A stretch of DNA of 44,813 bases, taken from the NCBI RefSeq assembly GCF_002088975.1, contig NZ_NCST01000068.1, forward strand, positions 1-44,813. Reading direction: 5' to 3'. The notes under the pieces are model-generated. The model was not told the DNA's origin. It was given only the letters and a program-made list of their open reading frames with translations, and ran no database searches. Below, in pieces: positions 23,888-33,002 of this stretch. The DNA comes from Henriciella aquimarina (GTDB lineage Bacteria; Pseudomonadota; Alphaproteobacteria; Caulobacterales; Hyphomonadaceae). Position numbers and translations under genes: made by a program. The stretch's first letter is position 1. The number at the start of each line of letters is the position of its first letter.

Positions 23888-24508
23888 TCAGCAGTTTTCC
23901 GGATCATTGCAGGGCGGAAGCGGATTGCGGGCCGGCCAGGTCGTGACCTGCTCGACGCGCTCATTGAGATAGTCGAGATAATCGCGAAGCGTCTTCTCGG
24001 CGTCGGCAATCCAGGTCGGCACGGCGTCGATCTCTTTCGCGCCGTCAGGCATGCGCTGGCGTTCCGGTTCGGCGAGGAGTTCGTCGATGTCGTCGCGCCG
24101 CTCTTGGATGTCGGCTTCCAGGTTCTCCAGCTCGCGATAGCGGGCACTGGCATCGATGCGCGCCTCCAGATCGGCCGTCAGGCTCGCGACCTGGTCTTCG
24201 AGGCCCTGGATCTGGTCGGCGACCGCGCTTTCCTTGAAGCTGTCGATCTGGCGCTGCAGTTCGGCGTTCTGCTCACGCAACTCCTCAAGCTCCGGGCTGG
24301 TGGTGGCGCCTGTCCCGGCTGCCGAGATGACAAACCAGACGATGATGGCGGCCACCGCCGCGGCGAGCGCGGCGACCAGAAGGACGCCGGCCGCCGACAG
24401 TCCGGCTCGTTCCCGCCGGGGCGGTTCGGGCTGTTCCTGGACCGGGGAGGGAAACAGGGTCCGGTCTTCATAGAGGACCGGGGCGCCTCCGGACGATTGG
24501 CTGGACAT
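23888..24508 (-). CDS. Single-pass membrane protein with coiled coil
   Basis: A 206-residue protein. Cytoplasmic N-terminus rich in Pro/Glu (1-35), transmembrane helix around 39-63 (GVLLVAALAAAVAAIIVWFV), a coiled coil about 73-145 with regular Leu/Glu heptads, and a C-terminus with two cysteines (PPCNDPENC). Type II topology would put the coiled coil outside the cytoplasm. Unknown family. It sits between the TPR lipoprotein and TerB genes on the same strand. Confidence 0.78.
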   Translation of the reverse strand: MSSQSSGGAPVLYEDRTLFPSPVQEQPEPPRRERAGLSAAGVLLVAALAAAVAAIIVWFVISAAGTGATTSPELEELREQNAELQRQIDSFKESAVADQIQGLEDQVASLTADLEARIDASARYRELENLEADIQERRDDIDELLAEPERQRMPDGAKEIDAVPTWIADAEKTLRDYLDYLNERVEQVTTWPARNPLPPCNDPENC

Positions 24509-24577
24509 GAACTTCTCTCCTCATAAACGCTTGGCCGGGCGCGCTGCTCTGGGGCAGGCCGCCCATCGAACTTGTCA

Positions 24578-26581
24578 TCAGGTGCACAGCCGCGACTTGT
24601 AGACGTCGAGGAAGTTGCGCGCGGCGGCATAATCGGCGGCCGTGAGCCCGTTCCCTTCCGGCAGATTGAAGGTGTAGTTGCCGCCGCAGGCGAGCGAAGC
24701 CTCCTTCAGATACAGCAGGATCGCGCGCGTCTTGACCGGCGCCAGTGTCGTCTCGGACGGCCAGTCGAAATCCGTCATCGCGCCCGGCTGGACGGTGGCT
24801 AGCGCGCTGTCGATCGTGTCGCGCGCGCTGCGGCGGATGCGGTTGGCGCTGTTGGTGCCGACATGCTGGGCCTTGCGCATCTCGAACATGGCCTGGAGCA
24901 GCAGCGCCTCCGGCGTCGTGCCGAGCGAGCATTTCGCGCTGTTGGCACTGTTGGTGACGCTGGAGCCGCCGCGATAGATGCGCGCGATGCAGGCCTGACG
25001 GCGATAGATCGGATCGGCGCTGTCGAGTTTCACCGCTTCATCGGCATAGGTGACCGCTTCGGTCAGGTCGGGGTTCGGCCGGCTCGCCGCCAGCGTGCTG
25101 AGCTGGGCCCAGGCTTCGGCCCTGTAGGCGGTGGCATTTTCCATCCCGCCTGCCGTGATCCGCCGCAGCGTCGTCTCTGCGGCCGACCAGTTGCCGGTGC
25201 GCATGTCATGACGCGCCAGCGCGATGGCGGCATCGGCGGAGGCCGGTGCGGTGTTGCTCGCATCCTGCAGCAGGGCGCGGACATCGGCGGCTGAGTATTG
25301 CGCCATGTTGGCGCGCACGCCGGCATGATCGATCAGGGCTTGGGCAATAACGCTGCCCGGTGCCCCATCGCCGCGCAGGCGGGCAATCCCCTTGGCGTAA
25401 TTGTCATCGGCGCACGCCCAGTCGCCTCGCGCATCGCAGGCCTTGGCGAGGGTAAGGTAGGCGTCTGCCGAATTGGCGAATTGGGAGGCGGCCTGATAGT
25501 CCGCGATGGCGCCCTCGCGCGAGGTGCCGAGCAGGCTGGCCAGCGCATCGCGTGTCGCGCCCCGGCCGGAATAGGCCGCCGCTTTCTGAGCATCGGTGGC
25601 GGCATATTGCAGGGCGTCTGTATAGGCCTGCTCTGCCGTGTGCAGCTGGTCGACATCCCCGGCGCGGCTGGCCATGGCAAAATAGATGTTGCCCAGCCCG
25701 ATCATCGGGGTCGGGTCCTGCGGCTGGGCCTCGCGGGCGATGTTGAAATAGCGGATGGCGAGCCCCGCGCTGCCGGAATCGCCCCTGGCCATTGCGGCCT
25801 GGCCAAGCTCGGTCGCCAGGCCCGCGAGTGCCTGGCGCGCTTCGGCGCGGGCCGGGCCGGCGAGCGGGCTACTGGCGACTTTCTGATAGGCCGTCAGCGC
25901 CGGTTCGGTATCGGCGGCGGTGGCGCGGGCCTCGTGCAGCTTGGCGAGCTGCAGGTAATAGGCGTCATATTGCGGCGAGCGCGCCTCGGTGGTCGAGCCG
26001 GCGAGGTTGGCGGTCACGCCTTCTTCCGCCGTCATGCGGCTGATCGCTTTCGATAGGCAGTCCATACGGCTGGAGCAGAGCCCTGATGGCGCAGTAGCCG
26101 CCGATGCGCCGAAGGTGTCTGCGAGACCGCTATAGGCTTCGGCATATTGCAGGATCCGGTCGGCCTGGAAGGTCTGCCGCGGGGCTGTCCAGCTTGCCAG
26201 CTCGCGCCCGGACACTCCGGCGGGCGGCGTGGTCAGCCAGCTATCGGTCGTGGCCAGTTCCGCGAAGGAGCGCTCGGCCATGTCGGCGGCGGCCCTGTAA
26301 TCGCCAAGGGCATTATAGGCGGAGGCAGCATGATAATAGGCCAGCGCGGATTCGCGGCCGAGAATGTCGGAATCGTCGGCCCGGGCCGCACACTGGCGGG
26401 CAACCGTTCCCGGGGCGCCGGACGGGGGTGTGAAGCTGGTGCAGCGGGCAATGCCGGCGACAGGGCCGGACGATGGCGGCGCGCTTTCGCAGGCCGATGC
26501 GAGGGCGATGGTCGCCGTCAGGGCCAGACCCACTCCAAATCCGGGGCCGAATCCCGGCGTGCGCTTACAAAACCAACTCAT
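24578..26581 (-). CDS. TPR-repeat lipoprotein
   Basis: About 667 residues. The signal sequence contains a lipobox (LASAC, Cys about 31), so it is probably anchored to the membrane and faces the periplasm. The body is a long array of degenerate tetratricopeptide-like helices rich in Ala (for example SALAYYHAASAYNALGDYRAA, AYLTLAKACDARGDWACADD, NWSAAETTLRRI). A GTG at 26590 is an alternative start, but ATG 26581 has GGGTGGGG upstream. It probably scaffolds protein interactions in the envelope and leads the cluster with the coiled-coil, TerB and VWA genes. Confidence 0.8.
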   Translation of the reverse strand: MSWFCKRTPGFGPGFGVGLALTATIALASACESAPPSSGPVAGIARCTSFTPPSGAPGTVARQCAARADDSDILGRESALAYYHAASAYNALGDYRAAADMAERSFAELATTDSWLTTPPAGVSGRELASWTAPRQTFQADRILQYAEAYSGLADTFGASAATAPSGLCSSRMDCLSKAISRMTAEEGVTANLAGSTTEARSPQYDAYYLQLAKLHEARATAADTEPALTAYQKVASSPLAGPARAEARQALAGLATELGQAAMARGDSGSAGLAIRYFNIAREAQPQDPTPMIGLGNIYFAMASRAGDVDQLHTAEQAYTDALQYAATDAQKAAAYSGRGATRDALASLLGTSREGAIADYQAASQFANSADAYLTLAKACDARGDWACADDNYAKGIARLRGDGAPGSVIAQALIDHAGVRANMAQYSAADVRALLQDASNTAPASADAAIALARHDMRTGNWSAAETTLRRITAGGMENATAYRAEAWAQLSTLAASRPNPDLTEAVTYADEAVKLDSADPIYRRQACIARIYRGGSSVTNSANSAKCSLGTTPEALLLQAMFEMRKAQHVGTNSANRIRRSARDTIDSALATVQPGAMTDFDWPSETTLAPVKTRAILLYLKEASLACGGNYTFNLPEGNGLTAADYAAARNFLDVYKSRLCT

Positions 26582-26737
26582 TTTCCCCACCCTTATGGCT
26601 GTTAACCATAAGGCAGTTTAAGAGGAATTAGTCGCGCGGGTAAAGATATCGCGTCGATGAATTCTTGTCCTGCGGGAGAAGGGCACGTGTATTCGAAGTG
26701 TAGTATTTTGCGAGTTCTGTAGTAAATGCAGCAGGAT

Positions 26738-26772
26738 TGGCGCGGCCCGCATTTATGCTTCGGGCCGCGCCA
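26738..26772. terminator. Strong stem-loop after the baeRF-like gene
   Basis: TGGCGCGGCCCG (26738-26749) and CGGGCCGCGCCA (26761-26772) pair perfectly over 12 bp with an 11-nt loop. It lies 12 bp after the stop of the minus-strand gene. There is no T-run, so termination may need help or the loop may protect the mRNA end. Confidence 0.55.
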
Positions 26773-26783
26773 GCCGCAGAGCC

Positions 26784-27869
26784 TTACCAGCGCAGATCGG
26801 CGCGCATTTCCGGCAGGGCGTCGTGCTCTTCAGCGCCGTACCAGTGGATCTCGGCGCCATTTTCGAGTGCCAGAACAGCCGTCAGGTTTTCCGCCGTCTG
26901 CTCGCTCTCGCCGTCAAAGGCGCGCAGCTTCACATGCTCGTCGGCCTGCTCATGCATCGTCTCGAGCATGGCGTGCTCGATCGGCAGGTAGAGCGTGCCG
27001 AGCTGGCCGGACTTGGCCGCATCCTGCAGGTCCGGAAGGTTCTTGCCTTCGGGCAGATAGTCGTCCGCAGCCGACTGTTCGCCGAAGACCTCCTGGATAT
27101 GCGTCTCGACCTCATTCGGTCCGCCGACATGGTGCTGTTCGATGTCGAACCGGCCATGCTCCATAACCTTGGCGAAATGGCCGACCGTGCCTTCCTCCCC
27201 GATGATGTGCAGGGTCTTCACCTGCGGCGGCAGCGCCAGGTCGGCGGCATTGGCAACATCCTCGTAAAAGGCGCGGTCTGTCTTGTCGCGCTCCTCGTCC
27301 TGGCCGGTGCCGAGCGCGTGATAGGCCGACTCGCCGTCGCCATTGCTGGCCGAGCCGCGCGAGACGGAATGGAAGAAGACATCGTCATGGACGTGGCGGC
27401 GCGCCTCGACCGAGCGGTATTTCGGCGCGTCCAGCCGGTCGCTCATATCCTTCACATGGCCGCCGGAATAGAGGAACAGCTTCGGTTCGCCGCGCGTGAT
27501 GAAGAGTACCCAGTGGGTCTCGCGGCTCTGGAAATCGGCCAGAAGCGGCAGGATGAAGGGCGGCTGGCCTGTCGTGATCGAGGCGACCGGGCGCGCATTG
27601 AGGTGCGCCATGCGCCGGTTCTTGCCATCATCGAACAGCGCGATCCCGTTGGCCCGGAAGTCCGGCAGTTCGAAATTTTCAAGCCGTTCGAGGATGAAGT
27701 CCGCCTGCGGGGCGTGGTCCTTCACCTCGTCGATGACATTCTTGCGCAGGATGCGCCACTTCTCGCCGCCGATCTCGATAGCGGGGCGGGGCACATACAC
27801 ACTGACCGTCTTGTCAGAGAAGTCGGCAAAGGCCTGCCGGAATGTCTCGAGCGATGTGTGGTCGGACAT
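26784..27869 (-). CDS. Bacterial archaeo-eukaryotic release factor (baeRF)-like protein
   Basis: A 361-residue soluble protein starting MSDHTSLETFRQAFADF after AGGAGA. Layout fits baeRF families: an N-terminal region (SVYVPRPAIEIGGEKWRILRKN), a beta domain (PPFILPLLADFQSRETHWVLFI, LYSGGHVKDMSDRLDAP), a central Rossmann-like part (KTLHIIGEEGTVGHFAKVM) and a C-terminal L7Ae-like region ending in GAEIHWYGAEEHD. The GGQ tripeptide of eRF1 is absent, as in several baeRF families. These are proposed to act on ribosomes under stress, which is not proven. Family assignment is from pattern memory. Confidence 0.6.
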   Translation of the reverse strand: MSDHTSLETFRQAFADFSDKTVSVYVPRPAIEIGGEKWRILRKNVIDEVKDHAPQADFILERLENFELPDFRANGIALFDDGKNRRMAHLNARPVASITTGQPPFILPLLADFQSRETHWVLFITRGEPKLFLYSGGHVKDMSDRLDAPKYRSVEARRHVHDDVFFHSVSRGSASNGDGESAYHALGTGQDEERDKTDRAFYEDVANAADLALPPQVKTLHIIGEEGTVGHFAKVMEHGRFDIEQHHVGGPNEVETHIQEVFGEQSAADDYLPEGKNLPDLQDAAKSGQLGTLYLPIEHAMLETMHEQADEHVKLRAFDGESEQTAENLTAVLALENGAEIHWYGAEEHDALPEMRADLRW

Positions 27870-28066
27870 GATTGGGTCTCCTGTATTGTCTGCTTGATGA
27901 CAAAACGGCTGCGCCAATGCGGCGTTCCGAAATTGCGGGCAATTCAGGTGCTGACGCCGGGAGCAGGCAGGAAATCGCGCAGGCGCGGAACGAACGGCCT
28001 TGCCGGCCCTTGATATGACATGTCGTTCATTTGCAAGCAGACAGCGCCCGGGCGCCGGAGGTCGGC

Positions 28067-28555
28067 GTGAAACACTGGGCCGTCTTCACCACCACGGGCC
28101 TGATCATCCTCATCGGGGTGGGCGCGCGCTTTGCCATTGGCGAGGTCTACAGCGAGGCCGAGGCCACAAATCTCATCAAGTCACTGACCCAGACGGGCCT
28201 CTATCTCGGCTCGGCGATTGCCGGGGCGGCCGCGACCACGCTCGCCCTGATGCTGACCCTGCTCGGCCTGCTCAGGAATGCCGAGGCGAATTTCGACGAG
28301 AACGCTTACAAGAGCATCTCGCAGGTGGCCTGGCTCTCGACGATCAGCCTTGTCGGCGCGGTGATCCTTCTGCTCCTGCTCGTCCTGCCGGCCGGCGAGT
28401 TCGAGAAGATGCCCGATGGCTGGTATCTCTATATGTATGAAGTGATGTTCTGGCTGACCGTAACGGTCTGCGCGCTCCTGACGGCGACCGTGATGCGGCT
28501 GTTTCTCACCATCCGTCACGTGATCGCGCACATCACGCCGGGCGAGGCCGTCTAG
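28067..28555 (+). CDS. Four-TM membrane protein, unknown function
   Basis: A 162-residue protein with hydrophobic segments near 5-25, 42-70, 85-110 and 125-150. GTG 28067 is selected because GGAGG lies about 6 bp upstream and the first helix follows directly (MKHWAVFTTTGLIILIGVG). The frame is open to a TTG at 28031. No charged motif or known family is visible. Followed by a minus-strand tRNA. Divergent from the baeRF-like gene. Confidence 0.75.
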   Translation: MKHWAVFTTTGLIILIGVGARFAIGEVYSEAEATNLIKSLTQTGLYLGSAIAGAAATTLALMLTLLGLLRNAEANFDENAYKSISQVAWLSTISLVGAVILLLLLVLPAGEFEKMPDGWYLYMYEVMFWLTVTVCALLTATVMRLFLTIRHVIAHITPGEAV

Positions 28556-28582
28556 ACAGCAGCTTGTCTGAAAGAAGGGAAA

Positions 28583-28659
28583 TGGCGCACCGGGGAGGAC
28601 TCGAACCCCCGACCCCGTGATTCGTAGTCACGTGCTCTATCCAACTGAGCTACCGGTGC
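28583..28659 (-). tRNA. tRNA-Arg(ACG)
   Basis: On the minus strand: acceptor stem GCACCGG/CCGGTGC, D arm GCTC…GAGC, anticodon stem CGTGA/TCACG with 7-nt loop CTACGAA (anticodon ACG), T arm GGGGG-TTCGAGT-CCTCC (one G-U), discriminator G, and a genomically encoded CCA (28583-28585). ACG becomes ICG after deamination by TadA and reads CGU/CGC/CGA. Confidence 0.97.
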
Positions 28660-28712
28660 CACGCCAAGTCGAGCGCGGACACATAACGGCGGGTTCGAAG
28701 CGATGCAAGCGC

Positions 28713-29705
28713 TTATGCTGCAACTTTCTGATCGGCTTCATATACGCCCCGCGCAATCGCCCGTGCCAGGGTCGATGCGGCCAGTTCCCCGACCCGCGCC
28801 AGCTGGATCGGTGTCGGTTCCTCGAGTGGCACCTTGCCGGTGGAGAGGATGAACAGGGCATCGCCGTCGAACGGCGCGAAGACCGGACGGATGGCGCGGG
28901 CAAAGCCGGCCAGCGCCATCTGCGCGACGCGCTGCGCCTGCGCCGGGGTGAGGATGAGATCGGTGGCGATGCAGCCAATGGTGGTGTTCTGGCCGGGCTG
29001 GGGATTCATCTTCGCGTCGCCCCATTCTTCCGGGTCGCACTCATATTCGGCCGACGGGCGGTGGCCGCCATATTCGCCGTTGAGTTCATAGGGCCAGGCC
29101 CAGAAGCAGGTCGTGCCCGGCATGAAGACCGAGCCGAAGCAGTTCACCCCCGCCACGGCGCCGATGGTGAAGCCGTCATTCGTCTGGAAGGAGGCCGAGC
29201 CGAGCCCGCCGGCATGCGCCCCGGCATTCGCGCCCAGGCCGCAGCCGACATTGCCGAGCGGGAAGCTCTCGGCGCGGTTCTCGCAGGCCTCTTCGCCGAG
29301 CTGGCGATAGGGCGGCATTTCGCCCCAGTCTTTGTCGCCGCCATTGGCAAGATCGTACAGGATTGCGGCCGGAACGATCGGGGTCTTTGGTACGCCCGGC
29401 AGGTCTTTCAGGCCATAACCGCGCCCCTCCGCGCCAAGCCGTGTGGTGACGCCGTCGGCGGCGGCAAGGCCATAGGCGCTGCCGCCGGAAAGCACGATGG
29501 CATCGACCTGTTCGACCATTGTGTCGGCGCGCAAAAGGTCGGTCTCGCGCGTGCCCGGTCCGCCCCCGGCGACCGCACAGGCTGCCGTGGCCGGTTCGTC
29601 CGCCACGATCACCGTCGTGCCGGTCAGCACGTCACGATCTTCGGCATTGCCAACGAGGATGCCGCTGACATCCGTAATCAGGTTTCTCGGTCCAGGACGT
29701 GACAT
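28713..29705 (-). CDS. P1-family (S58, DmpA/BapA-like) aminopeptidase
   Basis: A 330-residue Ntn-hydrolase. Markers: NLITDVSGILVGNAEDRDVLTG, ATAACAVAGGGPGTRETDLL, VLSGGSAYGLAAADGV, GLGSASFQTNDGFTIGAV and the autocleavage region GQNTTIGCIATD, where one of two threonines (about 241/242) would become the N-terminal nucleophile after self-cleavage. Family enzymes release N-terminal residues, some acting on D- or beta-amino acids. ATG 29705 has AAAGGTGG upstream. It is divergent from the gamma-glutamyltransferase gene, with 79 bp between starts. Confidence 0.9.
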   Translation of the reverse strand: MSRPGPRNLITDVSGILVGNAEDRDVLTGTTVIVADEPATAACAVAGGGPGTRETDLLRADTMVEQVDAIVLSGGSAYGLAAADGVTTRLGAEGRGYGLKDLPGVPKTPIVPAAILYDLANGGDKDWGEMPPYRQLGEEACENRAESFPLGNVGCGLGANAGAHAGGLGSASFQTNDGFTIGAVAGVNCFGSVFMPGTTCFWAWPYELNGEYGGHRPSAEYECDPEEWGDAKMNPQPGQNTTIGCIATDLILTPAQAQRVAQMALAGFARAIRPVFAPFDGDALFILSTGKVPLEEPTPIQLARVGELAASTLARAIARGVYEADQKVAA

Positions 29706-29784
29706 GCGCGAAAAACCACCTTTCATCTGCATCGTGAATGACTAGTCTTGGCCTTGAACCACAGAAAAGCGAATTATCCCAACC

Positions 29785-31590
29785 ATGAAACAGCGAATTT
29801 TCAGCCTGCCGCTCGCCGCTCTCCTGCTGGCCGCGGCCTGTCAGCCCGAACCGGCGGCCCCGGCGGAGACCGGGACGGATGCAGAGACAACCGATGCTGC
29901 CGAAACGGCTCCGGAAACTGCAGGGAAGCGGGAGTGGACGAAAGGCGGCATGGTCGCCGCCGCCGACCCCCGCGCGGTCGAGGCCGGCCTGAAAGTGCTC
30001 AGCGAAGGCGGTAACGCCGTCGATGCGGCAATCGCTGTCCATACCGTGCTGGGCCTGGTCGAGCCGCAAAGCTCCGGCATCGGGGGCGGGGCCTTCATGG
30101 TCTATTACGATTTCGAGGACGACCAGATCACCGTCTATGACGGGCGCGAGGCGGCGCCGATGGCGGCCGACGAGAACCTGTTCATCGAGGATGGCGAGGT
30201 TCTGGACTATGTGCCGGCCTGGCAGTCGGGCCGGTCTGCCGGCGTGCCGGGCATGGTCGCGCTTTACGAGACGGCGCATGAGGCGGAAGGCCAGGCCGAT
30301 TGGGCGAGCCTCTTCCAGCCGGCCATCGATCTCGCCACAGAGGGCTTCGAAGTTTCGCCGCGCCTGGCCGGGCTGCTGGCCAATGAGCGGCTTCGCGCAG
30401 CCATGCGCCTCGACGATAACGAGCCGAGCGCCTCCTATTTCTACCCCGATGGCGAGCCGCTGCAGGCCGGCACGGTCCGCGACAATCCGGAGTATGCCGC
30501 GACGTTGCAGGCCGTTGCCGAGAATGGGGCAGGGGCCTTCTATACCGGCGAGAATGCCGAAGCGATCGTCGCGGCGGTCACGGCCGATCCGCTGCCCGGT
30601 GAAATGACGACGCAGGATCTCGCCGACTACAAGGTGAGAATCCGGGCTGCGCTGTGCGGCAACCATGGTGCCATTCGCATCTGTTCGGCGCCGCCGCCGT
30701 CTTCGGGCGGGATTACGCAGAACATGATCTACGGTCTCTATGACCGCATGGTCCCCCAGACGGACGATCTCGCCGAAGAGGATGCCCTGATGGCCTGGGT
30801 CGAGGCGCAGCGCCTCTCCTATGCCGACCGGGACCATTATGTCGGCGATGCCGATTTCGTGCAGGTGCCGAGCGAGGACCTCATCAATGAGGAGTATCTC
30901 GATGCCCGCGCCGGTCAGGCCGGCCCGCTCGACGGCACGCCGCAGCCGGGCGATCCGGGCGAGGTGCTCGGCCGCGACCCGATGATCGACATGTGGGGCC
31001 GCGACCTCACGGAAGAGCATGCCGGCACGACCCACATTTCCATCGTCGATCAGTATGGCAATGCGGTCGCCATGACCGCCACCGTCGAATCGGCCTTCGG
31101 CGATTCGCGCATGGTGAACGGCTACCTGCTCAACAATCAGCTGACCGACTTCTCGCGTCAGCCGCGCATCAACAACAAGCCGGTGGCGAATGCGCCCGGA
31201 CCGGGCAAGCATCCGCGCTCGTCCATGTCGCCGACGCTCGTTTTCGACACCGATGACGGCGCCCTGCGCATGGTGACGGGCTCGCCGGGTGGCAACTCGA
31301 TCGTGGCCTATGTCTCCAAGACGCTGCTGGGCGTGCTGGAATGGAATCTCTCCGCGCAGGAAGCGGTGAACCTTCCCAACGTCGTTGCCCGCGGCCAGAG
31401 CGTCGGCGTCGAGGTCGATGTCGCCAAGGGCCAGGAATGGGCCGATGCTCTGAAAGAGATGGGCTTTGTCGTCGAGGAACGCACCGGCGAGAATTCCGGC
31501 TTGCATGTGATCGTCGTGCGCGACAATCACCTCGAAGGCGGGGCCGACGCGCGCCGGGAAGGTGTCGCCAAGACGCTGTCTGCGGACTAG
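29785..31590 (+). CDS. ggt: Gamma-glutamyltransferase, lipoprotein form
   Basis: A 601-residue Ntn-hydrolase. The signal peptide ends in a lipobox (LLAAAC, Cys about 19), followed by a Pro/Ala/Glu-rich linker, so the enzyme is probably membrane-tethered on the outside. Large-subunit marker EPQSSGIGGGAFMVYYD; cleavage site and nucleophile T415 in AGTTHISIVDQYG; small-subunit PRSSMSPTLVF and GSPGGNSIVAYV. Autoprocessing yields the two subunits that hydrolyse or transfer the gamma-glutamyl group of glutathione. The 3' end overlaps the convergent kinase gene by 4 bp. Confidence 0.95.
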   Translation: MKQRIFSLPLAALLLAAACQPEPAAPAETGTDAETTDAAETAPETAGKREWTKGGMVAAADPRAVEAGLKVLSEGGNAVDAAIAVHTVLGLVEPQSSGIGGGAFMVYYDFEDDQITVYDGREAAPMAADENLFIEDGEVLDYVPAWQSGRSAGVPGMVALYETAHEAEGQADWASLFQPAIDLATEGFEVSPRLAGLLANERLRAAMRLDDNEPSASYFYPDGEPLQAGTVRDNPEYAATLQAVAENGAGAFYTGENAEAIVAAVTADPLPGEMTTQDLADYKVRIRAALCGNHGAIRICSAPPPSSGGITQNMIYGLYDRMVPQTDDLAEEDALMAWVEAQRLSYADRDHYVGDADFVQVPSEDLINEEYLDARAGQAGPLDGTPQPGDPGEVLGRDPMIDMWGRDLTEEHAGTTHISIVDQYGNAVAMTATVESAFGDSRMVNGYLLNNQLTDFSRQPRINNKPVANAPGPGKHPRSSMSPTLVFDTDDGALRMVTGSPGGNSIVAYVSKTLLGVLEWNLSAQEAVNLPNVVARGQSVGVEVDVAKGQEWADALKEMGFVVEERTGENSGLHVIVVRDNHLEGGADARREGVAKTLSAD

Positions 31591-32987
31591 GCGTCGTCCG
31601 GCAGGGCCAGGCGGAAATGCGTGCCTGACGCGCCGGTTTCAACCAGCGTCAGGTCTCCGCCCATGGAGCGGGCCAGGTCTCGTGAGAGTGCGAGGCCGAG
31701 GCCCGAGCCATCCCGGCGGGACGAGGCGGCAAACGGCTTGAAGAGATTGTTGCGGGCTTTCGGCGCCAGGCCGGGGCCTGTGTCCTCGAAGTCGATGGCG
31801 CCATTGCTTTGGTTCACGGTGATGGTGCCTTCGCCCTGCATGGCTTCGGCCGCATTGCGGATGAGATTGGTCGCGATGCGGTGCAGGTGATCTGGGTCGG
31901 CCGCGTGGACGAGGCTTTCGGGCACCGCATTCCGGAATTCGACCTCTGGCCAGGGCGCCAGCGCTTCCATCGCCGCTTCGGCAATCACCTGATGGGGCTT
32001 CACTGGCTGCAGCTTTGCAGGCTGTGTCCGGGAGCGGCCATACTTCAGCGTTTCGCTAGCCAGGTTGATGGCGCGTTCCAACGCCCGTTCCAGCCGGGGG
32101 ACGGCCCGTTGCACGCGCGGATCATCCGAAGCCGAGAGCGCATCGGAGGTCAGCTGCGCGGTGGCGAGCGTATTGCGCAGATCGTGATTGATCTTGGCCA
32201 CCGCTTCGCCGAGCTGGGCGAGGCGTTCGCGCTGGCGGAAGCTGTTGGAGACGGCGCTTTCCATATCGGCCAGCGCATTCTGGGCGCGCCCGATTTCGTC
32301 CTTGCGCGGCGTTGGTGACAGCCGCTTGGTCCAGGCGCCGGGATCTTTCTGGAACTGGATGACCGAGTCGGTGACCCGCTGCATCGGCCGGACGACGAGA
32401 AAGAAGAGCAGCAGATAGATGATCGCCCCGGCCGAGAGCGAGATGAGCAGGGAAATGCCCATGATCCGCCAGCCAAAATCCGCAAGCCCCGCCTTCAGGG
32501 GGGCCTCGGGCACGATGATCTCCAGCACGCGGCCGGGCGCAGAGCCCATGGCATGAATGATCAGCATGCGGCCTTCGGGGGCGTTCCAGGTCGCCACCGT
32601 CTGGCCGATGGAGCCGAAGAAACCTTCCTCCATCAGGTCGACTTCCTTCATCGGCCCGTCCAGCGGCATGGAAGGCGGCAGGATCTGCTCGCGCATGTCG
32701 TCGCTGAGCTCTGCCACGGCCAGAACCTCGGCGCGTTCGAGCAGCTCGTTGGAGAGTTCTTCCGACACCATCCGGCTCGGCGCGGCTTCCAGCGACAGCG
32801 CGGCGATGCGCGCGGCCTGGACCCGTTCGGTCAGCCAGCTGTCGCGGTAATTGGCGGCGCTCGGCAGGAAGACCAGGAATTCCACCAGCAAGATGGCGAA
32901 GATGGTTACGAGGAAAAGCCTGACCGACAGGCTGTCGAACCAGCCCGAATGGCCGTTGCGGGCAGGGGGTGACGGTGCGTCAGACAC
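31587..32987 (-). CDS. HAMP sensor histidine kinase
   Basis: A 466-residue kinase: TM1 about 22-42, a periplasmic sensor of some 130 residues, TM2 about 171-198, HAMP, a dimerisation domain with H268 in INHDLRNTLA, and an HATPase domain (N-box NLIRNAAEAM, DTGPGL, GSGLGLAL). The H-box is of the HDLRN type, not HELRTP. No response regulator gene is nearby. It begins 15 bp after the flavoprotein gene, so it is the third gene of a TVP38-flavoprotein-kinase operon; a redox or envelope signal is conceivable. Confidence 0.93.
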   Translation of the reverse strand: MSDAPSPPARNGHSGWFDSLSVRLFLVTIFAILLVEFLVFLPSAANYRDSWLTERVQAARIAALSLEAAPSRMVSEELSNELLERAEVLAVAELSDDMREQILPPSMPLDGPMKEVDLMEEGFFGSIGQTVATWNAPEGRMLIIHAMGSAPGRVLEIIVPEAPLKAGLADFGWRIMGISLLISLSAGAIIYLLLFFLVVRPMQRVTDSVIQFQKDPGAWTKRLSPTPRKDEIGRAQNALADMESAVSNSFRQRERLAQLGEAVAKINHDLRNTLATAQLTSDALSASDDPRVQRAVPRLERALERAINLASETLKYGRSRTQPAKLQPVKPHQVIAEAAMEALAPWPEVEFRNAVPESLVHAADPDHLHRIATNLIRNAAEAMQGEGTITVNQSNGAIDFEDTGPGLAPKARNNLFKPFAASSRRDGSGLGLALSRDLARSMGGDLTLVETGASGTHFRLALPDDA

Positions 32988-33002
32988 GCCTGCGGAAATA
33001 GG

